From an uncultured Roseateles sp. (GTDB taxonomy: Bacteria; Pseudomonadota; Gammaproteobacteria; Burkholderiales; Burkholderiaceae_C): DNA of 64,000 nucleotides. The stretch spans positions 1,054,001 through 1,118,000 of the forward strand of contig NZ_OY729424.1 of NCBI RefSeq assembly GCF_963422335.1, read 5' to 3'. The position numbers and the translations under genes were made by a program. The notes under the pieces were generated by a model that saw nothing but the letters and a program-made list of their open reading frames with translations, had not been told where the DNA came from and did no database searches. Shown here piece by piece: positions 9,034 to 19,716 of the stretch (its first letter is position 1; each line of letters opens with the position of its first letter).

Positions 9034-9240
9034 GGTGGGACGAAGGCGCCCCACCACCGGTCTTGCGACCCGTGGCGCCCTCGGCCCTCGAGATGGTTGT
9101 TATTGGCGTTGTCGATGACAACGGTGTCAGCGACTGAATCTAGTCGCTTGCACGCGTCGTCAGGCGCGGATAAGTCCGCGCTATTGCCAATATATCAACG
9201 CAATACCAATCGCAAAACCCCTGGAGTGAGTGTGTGTCAG

Positions 9241-9271
9241 TGAGGTCAGAGCTGCTGCGCAGGTCTGACCC
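9241..9271. repeat. REP-like hairpin downstream of fusA
   Basis: A nearly perfect palindrome, GGTCAGA ... TCTGACC with inner CTGC/GCAG arms around a 3-base loop and one G-G mismatch. It starts within 10 bases of the fusA stop codon. On the fusA strand it reads GGGGTCAGACC..., resembling the GGGGTCAGACC-type palindromes often dispersed in proteobacterial genomes. There is no U-tract, so I call it a REP-like hairpin rather than an intrinsic terminator. It may protect the fusA 3' end. Confidence 0.5.
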
Positions 9272-9278
9272 CAAGACA

Positions 9279-11381
<2,103 letters not shown>

Positions 11382-11405
11382 GGTGCTACTCCGGTGCGGT
11401 GAGGC

Positions 11406-11433
11406 GACCTCGGCTCAGCGAGAGCCCGAGGTC
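11406..11433 (-). promoter_or_regulatory. Hairpin in the fusA leader
   Basis: The inverted repeat GACCTCGG-CTC / GAGCCCGAGGTC pairs with one bulge over about 11 base pairs around a 5-base loop. It lies 25 bases upstream of the fusA ATG, between the upstream hydrolase stop and fusA. There is no U-run after it on the minus strand. It could be an attenuator-like leader element, or a terminator of the hydrolase operon; the sequence alone does not decide. Confidence 0.35.
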
Positions 11434-11488
11434 TCCAGAACCGTGGAGTGTAGGAGTGTCGGCGCCTTGCGTGGGCTGTGGGGCTTTG

Positions 11489-12376
11489 CTAGCCCGCGGC
11501 CCGCGCCGCACCGGTGCGGATATTGGCAATGAAGCGCGGCCACAGTTCCGGGGGCAGGTCGTGCCCCATGCCGTCTATCAGGTCCAGCCGCGAGCCGGCG
11601 ATCTTGCGTGCCAGGTCGTGGCCGGCGGCCACCGGCACCAGCGGGTCGGCCTGGCCGTGGATGATCTGCGTCGGGGCCTTGATGCGGGCCAGCAAGTCGG
11701 AGCGGTCGCCATCGGCGGCGATGGCCATCAGCTGGCGCATCGTGCCCTGGGGGCGGTGGCTGCGGCTCACCGACAGGGCGATGCGCTGGCGCAGGAACTC
11801 GGGGTCGTAGGGATAGGCCGGGCTGCCGATCAGCTGATACAGCTTCACATAGCTGGCGACCACGGCGGCAGGGTCGTTAGCCGGCGGCCTGGCCATCAGC
11901 GCGCCGCGCACCTTCATCGACGGGCCGGGCAGGGCGCGGGCGCCGCTGGTGGTCATCATCAGCGTCAGGCTCTTCACCCGCTCGGGATGGCGGGCGGCCA
12001 GCTGCTGGGCAATCATGCCGCCCATCGACGCACCACAGACGTGCGCGCTGGCAATGCCCAGCGCGTCGAGCAGGCCCACGCAGTCCAGCGCCATGTCCGG
12101 CAGCGAGTAGGGCGACTGCACCGGCAGGTGCAACAGGTATTTGAGCGACTCCAGGCCAACGCGGGGTGTGCCTGCGGCATCGAAGGACTGGCTCAGGCCG
12201 ACATCGCGGTTGTCGAAGCGGATGACGCGAAAGCCGGTGGCCACCAGGTCCTGCACAAAGTCCTCATGCCAGGCCAGCAGCTGCATGCCCAGGCCCATGA
12301 TCAGCAGCAGCGGCTCGCCGCTGGCGGGGCCGAATGATTCGACTTCGAGGGTGATGCCGTTGGCGCGTAGTTGCAT
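11489..12376 (-). CDS. Alpha/beta hydrolase
   Basis: 295 residues with the alpha/beta hydrolase fold: strand and oxyanion region LLLIMGLGMQLLAWHE, FRVIRFDNRDVGLSQ, nucleophile elbow GASMGGMIAQQLAARHPERV, and a late acid/histidine region HGQADPLVP ... IDGMGHDLP. It resembles aclacinomycin methylesterase/TesE-like esterases. Its ATG directly abuts the stop codon of the hydrolase at 12377, so both belong to the wax-ester synthase operon on the minus strand. A role in acyl-ester turnover is suggested by that context; the substrate is unknown. Confidence 0.85.
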   Translation of the reverse strand: MQLRANGITLEVESFGPASGEPLLLIMGLGMQLLAWHEDFVQDLVATGFRVIRFDNRDVGLSQSFDAAGTPRVGLESLKYLLHLPVQSPYSLPDMALDCVGLLDALGIASAHVCGASMGGMIAQQLAARHPERVKSLTLMMTTSGARALPGPSMKVRGALMARPPANDPAAVVASYVKLYQLIGSPAYPYDPEFLRQRIALSVSRSHRPQGTMRQLMAIAADGDRSDLLARIKAPTQIIHGQADPLVPVAAGHDLARKIAGSRLDLIDGMGHDLPPELWPRFIANIRTGAARAAG

Positions 12377-13201
12377 TCAGTTTGGGGTCGTCGTGGGGCT
12401 TGGGTGGGTGCGGAAGAACCAGCGCCTGGCACCGGTAGGCTCAAAGTGCTGCCACTGCTCCGGGTCCTGGGCCAATCGGTCGGCGATGGCGTACAGCGCC
12501 ACCGGGTTCAGGCCCAGGCCGACATGGCTGGCCTGGACCTCGATGTTCTCGGTCAGCGGCGCCGGCTCGTTGACGCTGCAGCGCCAGGCAACAATGCCAT
12601 CGCTGCGCGAAAAGATCGAGGTGGTGGGCACCGGCGGCGGCTGGCGCAGCTGTTCCATCACTGCCGGGTCATTCGATTTGTGGCCGCTGACCAGCTCGAA
12701 GAAGCGCCAGGCATTGGTCGCCCGGGGGTGGCCGGTGAACGGCGTGCCCAGGGTGATCACGCAGCGCACCTGCTCGGGCAATTCCTTGGCCAGCTCGCGG
12801 GCATAGAGGCCGCCCAGGCTCCAGCCGATCAGGCTGACCTTCTGGCCGTGCTCGCGGTACAGCGCGCGCAGGTCGGCCTGGCCCCGCTCCAGCACGCCCT
12901 TGCGCGGGCCGAAGTTGAAGCCCTGGCTCCAGGGCTGTGAGACATAGCCCAGGCTGTCCAGAAAGCTGCGCAGCGGCGCGGTCGTCAGGTCATTCGCACC
13001 GAGACCCGGGAACACCAGCACCGGATGGCCATCGCCACGCGGCAGGCGCCTCAGCCAGGGCATGGCGGCGAGCAGGGCGGCGTACTCCCATGGCGCGCGG
13101 CTCTCCAGCATCAGCAGCATGGCGCCGGGCGCACGCAGATCGGCGAACGACGGGGACGGGTGGGCGTGGGCTGGGGAAGGCTTGCGCTTGCTTGCGGGCA
13201 T
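12377..13201 (-). CDS. Alpha/beta hydrolase (lipase-like), wax-ester operon
   Basis: 274 residues. HPVLVFPGLGANDLTTAPL leads into the fold, the nucleophile elbow is LIGWSLGGLYARELA, and VRCVITLGTPFTG follows, as in lipases and PGAP1/triacylglycerol-lipase-like proteins. There is no signal peptide. The N-terminus is Lys/Pro/His-rich and probably disordered. The stop is immediately followed by the start of the next hydrolase, and the gene begins 9 bases after the acyltransferase stop. Hydrolysis or remodelling of storage esters is a reasonable inference. Confidence 0.82.
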   Translation of the reverse strand: MPASKRKPSPAHAHPSPSFADLRAPGAMLLMLESRAPWEYAALLAAMPWLRRLPRGDGHPVLVFPGLGANDLTTAPLRSFLDSLGYVSQPWSQGFNFGPRKGVLERGQADLRALYREHGQKVSLIGWSLGGLYARELAKELPEQVRCVITLGTPFTGHPRATNAWRFFELVSGHKSNDPAVMEQLRQPPPVPTTSIFSRSDGIVAWRCSVNEPAPLTENIEVQASHVGLGLNPVALYAIADRLAQDPEQWQHFEPTGARRWFFRTHPSPTTTPN

Positions 13202-13210
13202 GCGGAGATC

Positions 13211-14779
13211 TTATCGGCTGGGTCGCTTCTGGGGTGGAGCGCTTGCCCTAGGCTTCTTTGTCGCAGGGGTGACAGCTTTGCGCGGCTTCTTGACCGCAGT
13301 TTGCGGCTCGGCGTCGGCAACCGCCGGCAGCGCCGCGAACTCGGCAAAGGCCACCTGCACATGCCGGCCCAGTTCCTCCACCTCGGGCATGGCCTGGGCG
13401 CAGGCGATCAGGCCCATGTCCAGCGCGTCGTTGTACGTCTGCACGGTGATGTTCAGGGCCATGCCGTGCACGACGATGGAGGTCGGGTAGTTCTTCAGCA
13501 TTTTGGCGCCGGCCATGTACAGCGGCACCGTCGGGCCGGGCACATTGGAGATCGCCACATTGGCGATGGGCGGAATCTTCTCGGCCACGCCGGCGCGCTT
13601 GTACAGTGCTGCTGCGCCCTCCATCAGCCAGGGCACGCCCAGCGAGGGGAAGTCGGTCGGCATCAGGCCTTTGACGTTGTCCAGATTGCTCTTCATGGCC
13701 GCGCTGGCGGCCAGCACATGGGCCAGGCGCTTGGCCGGATCGGCGATGTGGGTGCCCAGGCTGAACACCGTCATCGAGGCCTGGTTATTGGCCGTGGTGT
13801 CGCCCTTGGCGCGCGTCGACACCGGCACCGCGGCGATCAGCGACTTGCGCGGCAGCGGCCCATGCTGGGCAAAGTAGCGCCGCAGCGCGCCGCTGCAAAT
13901 CATCAGCACCGCGTCGTTGAGGCTGGCGCCGTGGCGGCGGCGCACCGCGTTCAGCTCGGCCAGGGAGAGGCTGACGCCGCAGAACACCCGCTCGGGCGAC
14001 AGCGTGGCGTTGAGCCGCGTGCGCGGTGCCAGGCTCAGATTGCTGACGCCCTTGCCGCCGGCGGCCACCCGGCCCTGGACCCGCGCCATCACATCGGACA
14101 TCACCCCGCCGGCCGCACCGCCGGCCGACTGTGCGGCCATCTGCGCCAGGGTGCTGACCGCGCCGGGCAGGGCCTTGGCAATGTTCAGGGTCTGCTGCCA
14201 CTGGCCGGCCAGCGCGCGGCGCAGCAGCTGGGTGGCGCCGGGCACCGCGCGGGCGGCGCGGGCCGGCAGCGCGGGCAGTTCGCGAGGCTCGGGGCCAAGG
14301 TCCAGGATGGCCTGGGCCAGCGCCACCGCCGCCTGGCCATCGACGGCCGCATGGTGCAGCTGGGTGTAGAGGCCGTAGCGCTTGGTGCCGCCGGGCCCGT
14401 TGGCCAGACCCTCGAAGACGTGGAACTTCCACAGCGGCCGGCTGCGGTCCAGCAGCACCGGGTGCAGCAGGCCGACCTGATGCTCCAGCTCGGCCTGGCC
14501 GCTGCCCTTGGGCAGCTTGATGGCGACGATGTGCTGGTCCAGATCCGGCGTCGCATCGACCCAGGCCGGGCTGGCCAGATTCATCGGCATCAGCGCCAGC
14601 TTGCGGCGCAGCGCCGGGGCATAGGGCAGGCGGCTGGCCATGTGCGCGCGCAGGTCGCGCGGATAGTTGCCGCGGTAGCTGGCCGGCAGCTCGAAGATGT
14701 GCAGCGCGCCCACATGCATGGGCATCTCGGGGGTTTCGAGAAACAGGAACGAGGCGTCGAGGCCGGCGAGTTGCTTCAT
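13211..14779 (-). CDS. Wax ester synthase / diacylglycerol acyltransferase (WS/DGAT)
   Basis: 522 residues from ATG 14779, which has GGAG at the right spacing; a GTG at 14797 would add 6. The active-site motif HHAAVDG (HHxxxDG) lies around residue 140. LAGLDASFLFLETPEMPMHV and the late NVAISNVPGPTVPLYMAGA are typical family blocks. It esterifies acyl-CoA with long-chain alcohols or diacylglycerol to make storage lipid at the inner membrane. The Ala/Pro/Lys-rich tail (about the last 35 residues) is probably disordered. It is first of a three-gene operon with two hydrolases. Confidence 0.92.
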   Translation of the reverse strand: MKQLAGLDASFLFLETPEMPMHVGALHIFELPASYRGNYPRDLRAHMASRLPYAPALRRKLALMPMNLASPAWVDATPDLDQHIVAIKLPKGSGQAELEHQVGLLHPVLLDRSRPLWKFHVFEGLANGPGGTKRYGLYTQLHHAAVDGQAAVALAQAILDLGPEPRELPALPARAARAVPGATQLLRRALAGQWQQTLNIAKALPGAVSTLAQMAAQSAGGAAGGVMSDVMARVQGRVAAGGKGVSNLSLAPRTRLNATLSPERVFCGVSLSLAELNAVRRRHGASLNDAVLMICSGALRRYFAQHGPLPRKSLIAAVPVSTRAKGDTTANNQASMTVFSLGTHIADPAKRLAHVLAASAAMKSNLDNVKGLMPTDFPSLGVPWLMEGAAALYKRAGVAEKIPPIANVAISNVPGPTVPLYMAGAKMLKNYPTSIVVHGMALNITVQTYNDALDMGLIACAQAMPEVEELGRHVQVAFAEFAALPAVADAEPQTAVKKPRKAVTPATKKPRASAPPQKRPSR

Positions 14780-14836
14780 GGCGTGCTCCAGGGCCACGCC
14801 TGAACCGGCGGGCGTCGGGCCATGCTAGCCCGCGCT

Positions 14837-14877
14837 CCGCGGCCGCCGCGCAGGGGAGAACCCTAGCGCGGCCGCGG
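14837..14877 (-). terminator. GC-rich hairpin after gabD
   Basis: A strong imperfect palindrome, CCGCGGCCGCCGCGC ... GCGCGGCCGCGG, with a short loop that itself contains AGGGG/CCCT. It starts 3 bases after the gabD stop and precedes the wax-ester synthase. No U-tract follows, so termination would be weak or Rho-assisted. Confidence 0.4.
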
Positions 14878-14879
14878 GG

Positions 14880-16340
14880 TCACTCGCCCAACCCAGCCAG
14901 GCAGACGTACTTCACCTCAAGGAATTCCTCCAGGCCGTACTTCGAACCCTCACGCCCCAGGCCCGACTGCTTGACGCCACCGAACGGTGCCTCGGCGGTC
15001 GAGATCAGGCCGGTGTTGACGCCTACCATGCCGGCCTCCAGCTGCTCGGACACGCGCATCGCGCGGCCCAGGTCGCGGCTGTAGAAGTAGGCGGCCAGGC
15101 CGAACTCGGTGTCATTGGCCAGCGCAATGACCTCGGCCTCGGTGTCGAAGGGGAACAGCGGCGCCAGCGGGCCGAAGGTCTCCTCGTGGGCGACCAGCAT
15201 CTCGGTCGTCGCGCCGCTGACCACCGTGGGCTCGAAGAACAGGCCGCCCAGCGCATGCGGCTTGCCGCCGGTCAGCACCTCGCCGCCCTTGGCTCGGGCG
15301 TCGGCAATGTGCTCCTCGATCTTGGCCACGGCCTTGGCGTCGATCAGCGGGCCTTGGGTGACACCCGCCTCGGTGCCGTTGCCGACCTTCAAGGCCTTGA
15401 CGCGGGCGACCAGCTTGTCGCTGAAGGCCTTCAGCACGCCGCGCTGCACATAGAGGCGGTTCGCGCAGACACAGGTCTGGCCGGTGTTGCGGAACTTGGA
15501 AATCATCGCGCCCTCGACGGCGGCGTCCAGGTCGGCATCGTCGAAGACGATGAAGGGGGCATTGCCGCCCAGCTCCAGCGACAGCTTCTTGATCGTGTCG
15601 GCCGACTGGCGCATCAGGGTGCGGCCGACCTCGGTCGAGCCGGTGAAGGTGAGCTTGCGCACCAGCGGGTTGCGCGTCATCTCGCCGCCGATCTGGCTGG
15701 CCGAGCCGGTCAGCACCGACAGCAGGCCCTTCGGAACCCCGGCGCGCTCGGCCAGCACGGCGAAGGCCAGGGCGGAGTAGGGCGTCTGCGAGGCCGGCTT
15801 GACGACCATCGAGCAGCCAGCGGCCAGCGCCGGGCCGGCCTTGCGCGTCAGCATCGCGGTCGGAAAGTTCCAGGGCGTGATCGCCGCGGTCGTGCCCACC
15901 GGCTGCTTGATCGCCAGGATGCGGCGGTCGCCCTGGGGCGCCGGGATCACGTCGCCGTAGATGCGGCGGGCCTCCTCGGCAAACCATTCGATGAACGACG
16001 CGGCGTAGACGATCTCGCCCTTGGCCTCGGCCAGCGGTTTGCCCTGCTCGGAGGTCAAAATCAGCGCCAGGTCGTCGGCATTGGCCAGCATCAGATCGAA
16101 CAGCTTGCGCAGCACGGCGCCGCGCTCCTTGGCCGGCACTTTTGCCCAGGCGTGTTGCGCGATGTCGGCGGCGGCAATGGAGCGCGTGGTCTCGGCGGCG
16201 GAGCACAGCGGCACCGTGCCCAGCTGCTCGCCGGTGGCCGGGTTGGTGACGGGCAGGGTCTTGCCGTCATCGGCGTCGGTCCAGACGCCGGCGATGAAGG
16301 CCTGCTGGCGCAGCAGGGAGGGGTCTTTGAGATTCAGCAT
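14880..16340 (-). CDS. gabD: Succinate-semialdehyde dehydrogenase
   Basis: 486 residues of the aldehyde dehydrogenase superfamily. It has ITPWNFPTAMLTRKAGPALAAG, the catalytic Glu in LELGGNAPFIVFDDAD and the catalytic Cys in NTGQTCVCANRLYVQ. The NAPFIVFDDADLDAAVEGA block is typical of GabD. It oxidises succinate semialdehyde to succinate with NAD(P)+. It is encoded 24 bases downstream of gabT on the same strand, so the two steps of the GABA shunt are co-transcribed. Regulation is probably by the divergent MocR-type protein at 17738. Confidence 0.95.
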   Translation of the reverse strand: MLNLKDPSLLRQQAFIAGVWTDADDGKTLPVTNPATGEQLGTVPLCSAAETTRSIAAADIAQHAWAKVPAKERGAVLRKLFDLMLANADDLALILTSEQGKPLAEAKGEIVYAASFIEWFAEEARRIYGDVIPAPQGDRRILAIKQPVGTTAAITPWNFPTAMLTRKAGPALAAGCSMVVKPASQTPYSALAFAVLAERAGVPKGLLSVLTGSASQIGGEMTRNPLVRKLTFTGSTEVGRTLMRQSADTIKKLSLELGGNAPFIVFDDADLDAAVEGAMISKFRNTGQTCVCANRLYVQRGVLKAFSDKLVARVKALKVGNGTEAGVTQGPLIDAKAVAKIEEHIADARAKGGEVLTGGKPHALGGLFFEPTVVSGATTEMLVAHEETFGPLAPLFPFDTEAEVIALANDTEFGLAAYFYSRDLGRAMRVSEQLEAGMVGVNTGLISTAEAPFGGVKQSGLGREGSKYGLEEFLEVKYVCLAGLGE

Positions 16341-16364
16341 GGGGTTTCTTTCGCTCAGTTCGGA

Positions 16365-17648
16365 TCAGGCTTGCAGGGCGCGGGCGAGGAGGGACAGACC
16401 TTCGTCCAGCACGGTGTCTTCTATCGTCAGCGGGAACAGGAAACGGATCACATTGCCGTGGACGCCGCAGCTCAGCAGCAGCAGGCCGGCGGCCTGTGCG
16501 CGCTGTATCACCTGCTTGGTGAACTCAGGGTCGGGCGTGCCGTCGGCCTGGGCGAACTCCATCGCCACCATGGCGCCGAGGCCGCGCACGTCGGCGATCT
16601 GCGGCACGGTGGCGCGCAGGGCGTTGAGGCGGGTTTTCAGCGTCTGGCCCAGGCGCTCGGCGCGGGCGCACAACTGCTCGTCCTCGATCACATCGAGCAC
16701 CGCATGGGCCGAGGCGATGGCCAGCGCATGGCCGGCATAGGTGCCGCCCAGGCCGCCGGGCGCGGGGGCGTCCATGATCTCGGCGCGGCCGCAGACGGCC
16801 GACAGCGGCACGCCGCCGGCCAGACTCTTGGCCATCGTCATCAGGTCGGGCAGCACGCCGTGATGCTCCATCGCGAACAGCTTGCCGGTGCGGGCGAAGC
16901 CGGTCTGTATCTCGTCTGCGATCAGCACGATGCCGTGCTGATCGCAGAGCTGGCGCAGCGCGCGCAGGAACTCGGTCGGCATCACGTAGAAGCCGCCTTC
17001 GCCCTGGATGGGCTCAACGATGATGGCCGCCACCTGGGTCGGTTCGATGTCGCACTTGAACAGCTGCTGGATCGCGCGCAGCGAGTCGTCGACCGACACG
17101 TGATGCAAGGCCATAGGCGCCGGCACGTGGAAGATGCTGCCCGGGAACGGGCCGAAGCCCTGCTTGTACGGCGCGACCTTGCCGGTCAGCGCCATGCCCA
17201 TATAGGTGCGGCCGTGGAAGGCACCGCTGAGCGCGATCACGCCGGGCCGGCGGGTGTGGGCGCGGGCAATCTTGATCGCGTTCTCCACCGCCTCGACGCC
17301 GGTTGTGAAGAAGGCCGTCTTCTTCGCATGGTTGCCGGGCGTCAGCGCGTTCAGGCGCTCGGCCAGCCGGACCACGCTCTCGTAGGGCACGACCTGGTAG
17401 GCGGTGTGGGTGAAGCAATCCAGCTGCGCCTGTATCGCCTGCACGATGCGGGGATGGCGGTGGCCGGTGTTGAGCACCGCGATGCCCGAGCCGAAGTCGA
17501 TGTAGCGCCGGCCCTCGACATCCCAGATCTCGGCGTTCAGCGCCCGCTGGGCGTAGATCGGAAAGCCTATGCCCACCCCGCGCGGTGTGGCGGCTATGCG
17601 GCGGGCATCGATGGAGGCGTTGGTGTTGCTGCTGGTGGTCGTGTTCAT
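16365..17648 (-). CDS. gabT: 4-aminobutyrate aminotransferase
   Basis: 427 residues, a class-III PLP aminotransferase. Landmarks are RYIDFGSGIAVLNTGHRHP, the PLP-phosphate region FTTGVEAVENAIKIAR, the Asp of LIADEIQTGFARTGKLF, and the Schiff-base lysine in MTMAKSLAGGVPLSAV. It converts GABA plus 2-oxoglutarate to succinate semialdehyde plus glutamate. First gene of the gabTD operon; the 89-base divergent region to gabR carries repeated ATTGG/CCAAT sites. A short Ser/Thr/Asn-rich N-terminus precedes the fold. Confidence 0.95.
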   Translation of the reverse strand: MNTTTSSNTNASIDARRIAATPRGVGIGFPIYAQRALNAEIWDVEGRRYIDFGSGIAVLNTGHRHPRIVQAIQAQLDCFTHTAYQVVPYESVVRLAERLNALTPGNHAKKTAFFTTGVEAVENAIKIARAHTRRPGVIALSGAFHGRTYMGMALTGKVAPYKQGFGPFPGSIFHVPAPMALHHVSVDDSLRAIQQLFKCDIEPTQVAAIIVEPIQGEGGFYVMPTEFLRALRQLCDQHGIVLIADEIQTGFARTGKLFAMEHHGVLPDLMTMAKSLAGGVPLSAVCGRAEIMDAPAPGGLGGTYAGHALAIASAHAVLDVIEDEQLCARAERLGQTLKTRLNALRATVPQIADVRGLGAMVAMEFAQADGTPDPEFTKQVIQRAQAAGLLLLSCGVHGNVIRFLFPLTIEDTVLDEGLSLLARALQA

Positions 17649-17691
17649 GGGGTCCCTGAAAAACGTGACGCGAGCCGCAGTCTAGAATCAG

Positions 17692-17737
17692 ATTGGCTCC
17701 GTCATTGGAACCAATACTGATGGATTGTTAGAACCAA
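17692..17737. promoter_or_regulatory. Candidate GabR operator in the gabT/gabR divergent region
   Basis: Three related sites lie here: ATTGGCTCC at 17692, the 12-base palindrome ATTGGAACCAAT at 17704-17715, and GAACCAA at 17731 touching the regulator's ATG. The first two are direct repeats spaced 12 bases apart. MocR/GabR proteins bind direct repeats in such divergent promoters and often autorepress, so this is the likely binding region. I do not see a convincing sigma-70 box pair. Confidence 0.5.
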
Positions 17738-19222
17738 ATGGCCGCTCAAACCCTTGCCCAGGCCGGCGCCCTGCCGGACTTCGTGCTGCGTCAGTTCGAC
17801 CCGGCAAGCGGCGATCCCGACCACCGCCAGCTCTACCGCATCCTGCAATCGGGCATACGCACGGCGGTGCTGCCGGCCGGGCTGAAGCTGCCGCCGTCGC
17901 GGGCCATGGCCCAGGCGCTGGGCATTGCGCGCAACACCGTCGTCCACGTGTACGAACAGCTGGCGCTGGAGGGCTATGTGCAGGCCGGCGTCGGGCGCGG
18001 CACCTTTGTGGCCGCCGTCGGGCCGCGCTTGGCCGGCCTGGCGGCGCAGCCGCTGCAGCCCATCCGCCGGGCGACGCTGTCCAGCCGGGGTAGCCAGCTG
18101 GTCGAGCAGGCCGGCGCCGCGCCCTTGCAATGGGGCGCGTTCGCGCCGGGCGTGCCCGAGGTGCGAATGTTCCCGTCCCAGGTCTGGAACCGGTTGCAGG
18201 GGCAGGTCTGGCGCGCCGCCACGCCGCAGCAGATGAGCTATGCCACCGGCCATGGCGACGCCGGCCTGCGCGAGGCCATCGCCACCTATCTGCAGGGCAC
18301 GCGCGGCGTGGTCTGCACGCCCGAGCAGGTGGTGGTGACCAGCGGCACGCAGCAGTCGCTGCAGCTGGTGGCCCAGCTGCTGGCCGATCCGGGCGACACC
18401 GTCTGGCTGGAGGATCCCGGCTACTGGGGGGCGCGCAGCGTGTTCCGCGCGCTGGGCCTGAAGCTGGAACCGGTGGCGGTCGATGCCGAGGGCCTGGCGC
18501 CCAGCGCCGCGCAGCTGCGCGCGCCACCGCGGGCGATGTTCGTCTCGCCCTCGCACCAGTACCCGACCGGCGCGCTGATGAGCCATGGCCGGCGCCGCCA
18601 GCTGCTGGAGTACGCCGCCGCGCAGGGCGCTTGGGTGGTGGAGGACGACTACGACAGCGAATTCCGCTACGGCGCCCGGCCGCTGCCCGCGTTGCAGGGC
18701 CTGGACGATAACGGCCGGGTGATCTATCTGGGCACCTTCTCCAAGACCCTGTTCCCGGCGCTGCGCCTGGCCTATCTGGTGCTGCCGCCCGAGCTGGTGG
18801 ACAGCTTCGCCCGCGCCCTCAGCGAGCTGTTCCGCGAGGGCCAGACGCTGCAGCAGGCGGTGCTGGCGCGCTTTCTGGCCGAGGGCCATTACGCGACACA
18901 TATCCGCCGCATGCGCGCGGTCTATGGCGCCCGGCATGACGCGCTGATCGCGGCCATAGCCCAGCAGTTCGGCACCCAGCTGCCGGTGATAGGCGGCGAC
19001 GCCGGCCTGCATCTGGTGCTGGGCCTGCCCCAGGCGCTGGACGACCGCGCGGTGGTGCAGAAAGTGCTGCGCGCCGGCGTGGCGACGCGGCCGCTATCGA
19101 TGTATTACATGCGCTCGCCAGCGCCGGCCAAGGGCCTGCTGCTGGGCTATGGCGCGGTGCGCGAGGAGGAGATCGCCGGTCACTTCGCGCAGCTGGCGCG
19201 GGCCGTGCAGGCGTTTTTGTAA
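17738..19222 (+). CDS. MocR-family (GntR wHTH plus aminotransferase) regulator, GabR/PdxR-like
   Basis: 494 residues. The N-terminal GntR winged helix (about residues 25-95) has GLKLPPSRAMAQALGIARNT and EGYVQAGVGRGTFV. The C-terminal domain is a type-I PLP aminotransferase fold with EDPGYWGARSVFRALG, VEDDYDSEFRYG and the PLP lysine region FSKTLFPALRLAYLV. It is divergent from gabTD, which points to a GabR role activating GABA catabolism. PdxR-type control of vitamin B6 is a less likely alternative because no pdxST is nearby. Confidence 0.88.
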   Translation: MAAQTLAQAGALPDFVLRQFDPASGDPDHRQLYRILQSGIRTAVLPAGLKLPPSRAMAQALGIARNTVVHVYEQLALEGYVQAGVGRGTFVAAVGPRLAGLAAQPLQPIRRATLSSRGSQLVEQAGAAPLQWGAFAPGVPEVRMFPSQVWNRLQGQVWRAATPQQMSYATGHGDAGLREAIATYLQGTRGVVCTPEQVVVTSGTQQSLQLVAQLLADPGDTVWLEDPGYWGARSVFRALGLKLEPVAVDAEGLAPSAAQLRAPPRAMFVSPSHQYPTGALMSHGRRRQLLEYAAAQGAWVVEDDYDSEFRYGARPLPALQGLDDNGRVIYLGTFSKTLFPALRLAYLVLPPELVDSFARALSELFREGQTLQQAVLARFLAEGHYATHIRRMRAVYGARHDALIAAIAQQFGTQLPVIGGDAGLHLVLGLPQALDDRAVVQKVLRAGVATRPLSMYYMRSPAPAKGLLLGYGAVREEEIAGHFAQLARAVQAFL

Positions 19223-19237
19223 CGCTGCCTGCCGCTG

Positions 19238-19573
19238 TCAATGCGGTTTGCGCGGCTTCTTGCCAAAGGACTCGGGGCGGTAGACATTGCCGTCCCACTG
19301 GCCTTTTTTGCGTGCCCGCTCGATCGCCGCTTCGGCCTCGCGGGCCGCCTGGCGGCGCGAGGCCGGCCAGCGATACAGCCGCAGTGCCTGCGCCTTCAGC
19401 CGATAACCCCAGCGCTGCAGGACGGCGTCAAGCCGGCGCTGGCGCGGCGCGCTGAGGCACATGCGCACACCCAGCAGCAGGCAGATGGCAAGGCCCAGGG
19501 CGGCGAGGATTTGGATGAACACGGCAGGGGGCAGGGTAATCGCGGGGTTGATCGGGCGCGGCAGCAGTCCCAC
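19238..19573 (-). CDS. Small membrane protein of unknown function
   Basis: 111 residues from GTG 19573. I do not recognise the family. One clear membrane helix (IQILAALGLAICLLLGV) lies around residues 20-37, followed by a highly basic, Arg/Ala-rich cytoplasmic region with a probable helix (ASRRQAAREAEAAIERARKK) and a lysine-rich end. A GTG just before FIQIL is an alternative start. It is convergent with the MocR gene, 15 bases apart. Codon usage is like its neighbours, which supports a real gene. Confidence 0.55.
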   Translation of the reverse strand: MGLLPRPINPAITLPPAVFIQILAALGLAICLLLGVRMCLSAPRQRRLDAVLQRWGYRLKAQALRLYRWPASRRQAAREAEAAIERARKKGQWDGNVYRPESFGKKPRKPH

Positions 19574-19621
19574 ATGCTAGTTCATTGATGCGAATGACGG
19601 ATGGCCGGGTATGCCGCATGT

Positions 19622-19657
19622 CCCCCGAAAGAGGGTGACATCACCCCTTTCAGAGGG
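19622..19657. promoter_or_regulatory. Imperfect inverted repeat upstream of a small gene
   Basis: The left arm CCCGAAAGAGGGTGA and right arm TCACCCCTTTCAGAGGG pair as GAAAG(A)GGGTGA around a 2-base centre. It lies about 60 bases ahead of the ATG at 19717, a typical place for an operator. No regulator is adjacent. It could also be a weak hairpin between the divergent small genes. Confidence 0.45.
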
Positions 19658-19716
19658 AATGGCGGGATTGGCGTGCTTTCTCAACAATCGCTCCCAGCCG
19701 TCAAGGAGATCCCGCC

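Noticed and set aside
15186..17720. 844-codon plus-strand frame opposite gabTD
   Set aside because: Antisense shadow of two well-identified enzymes.
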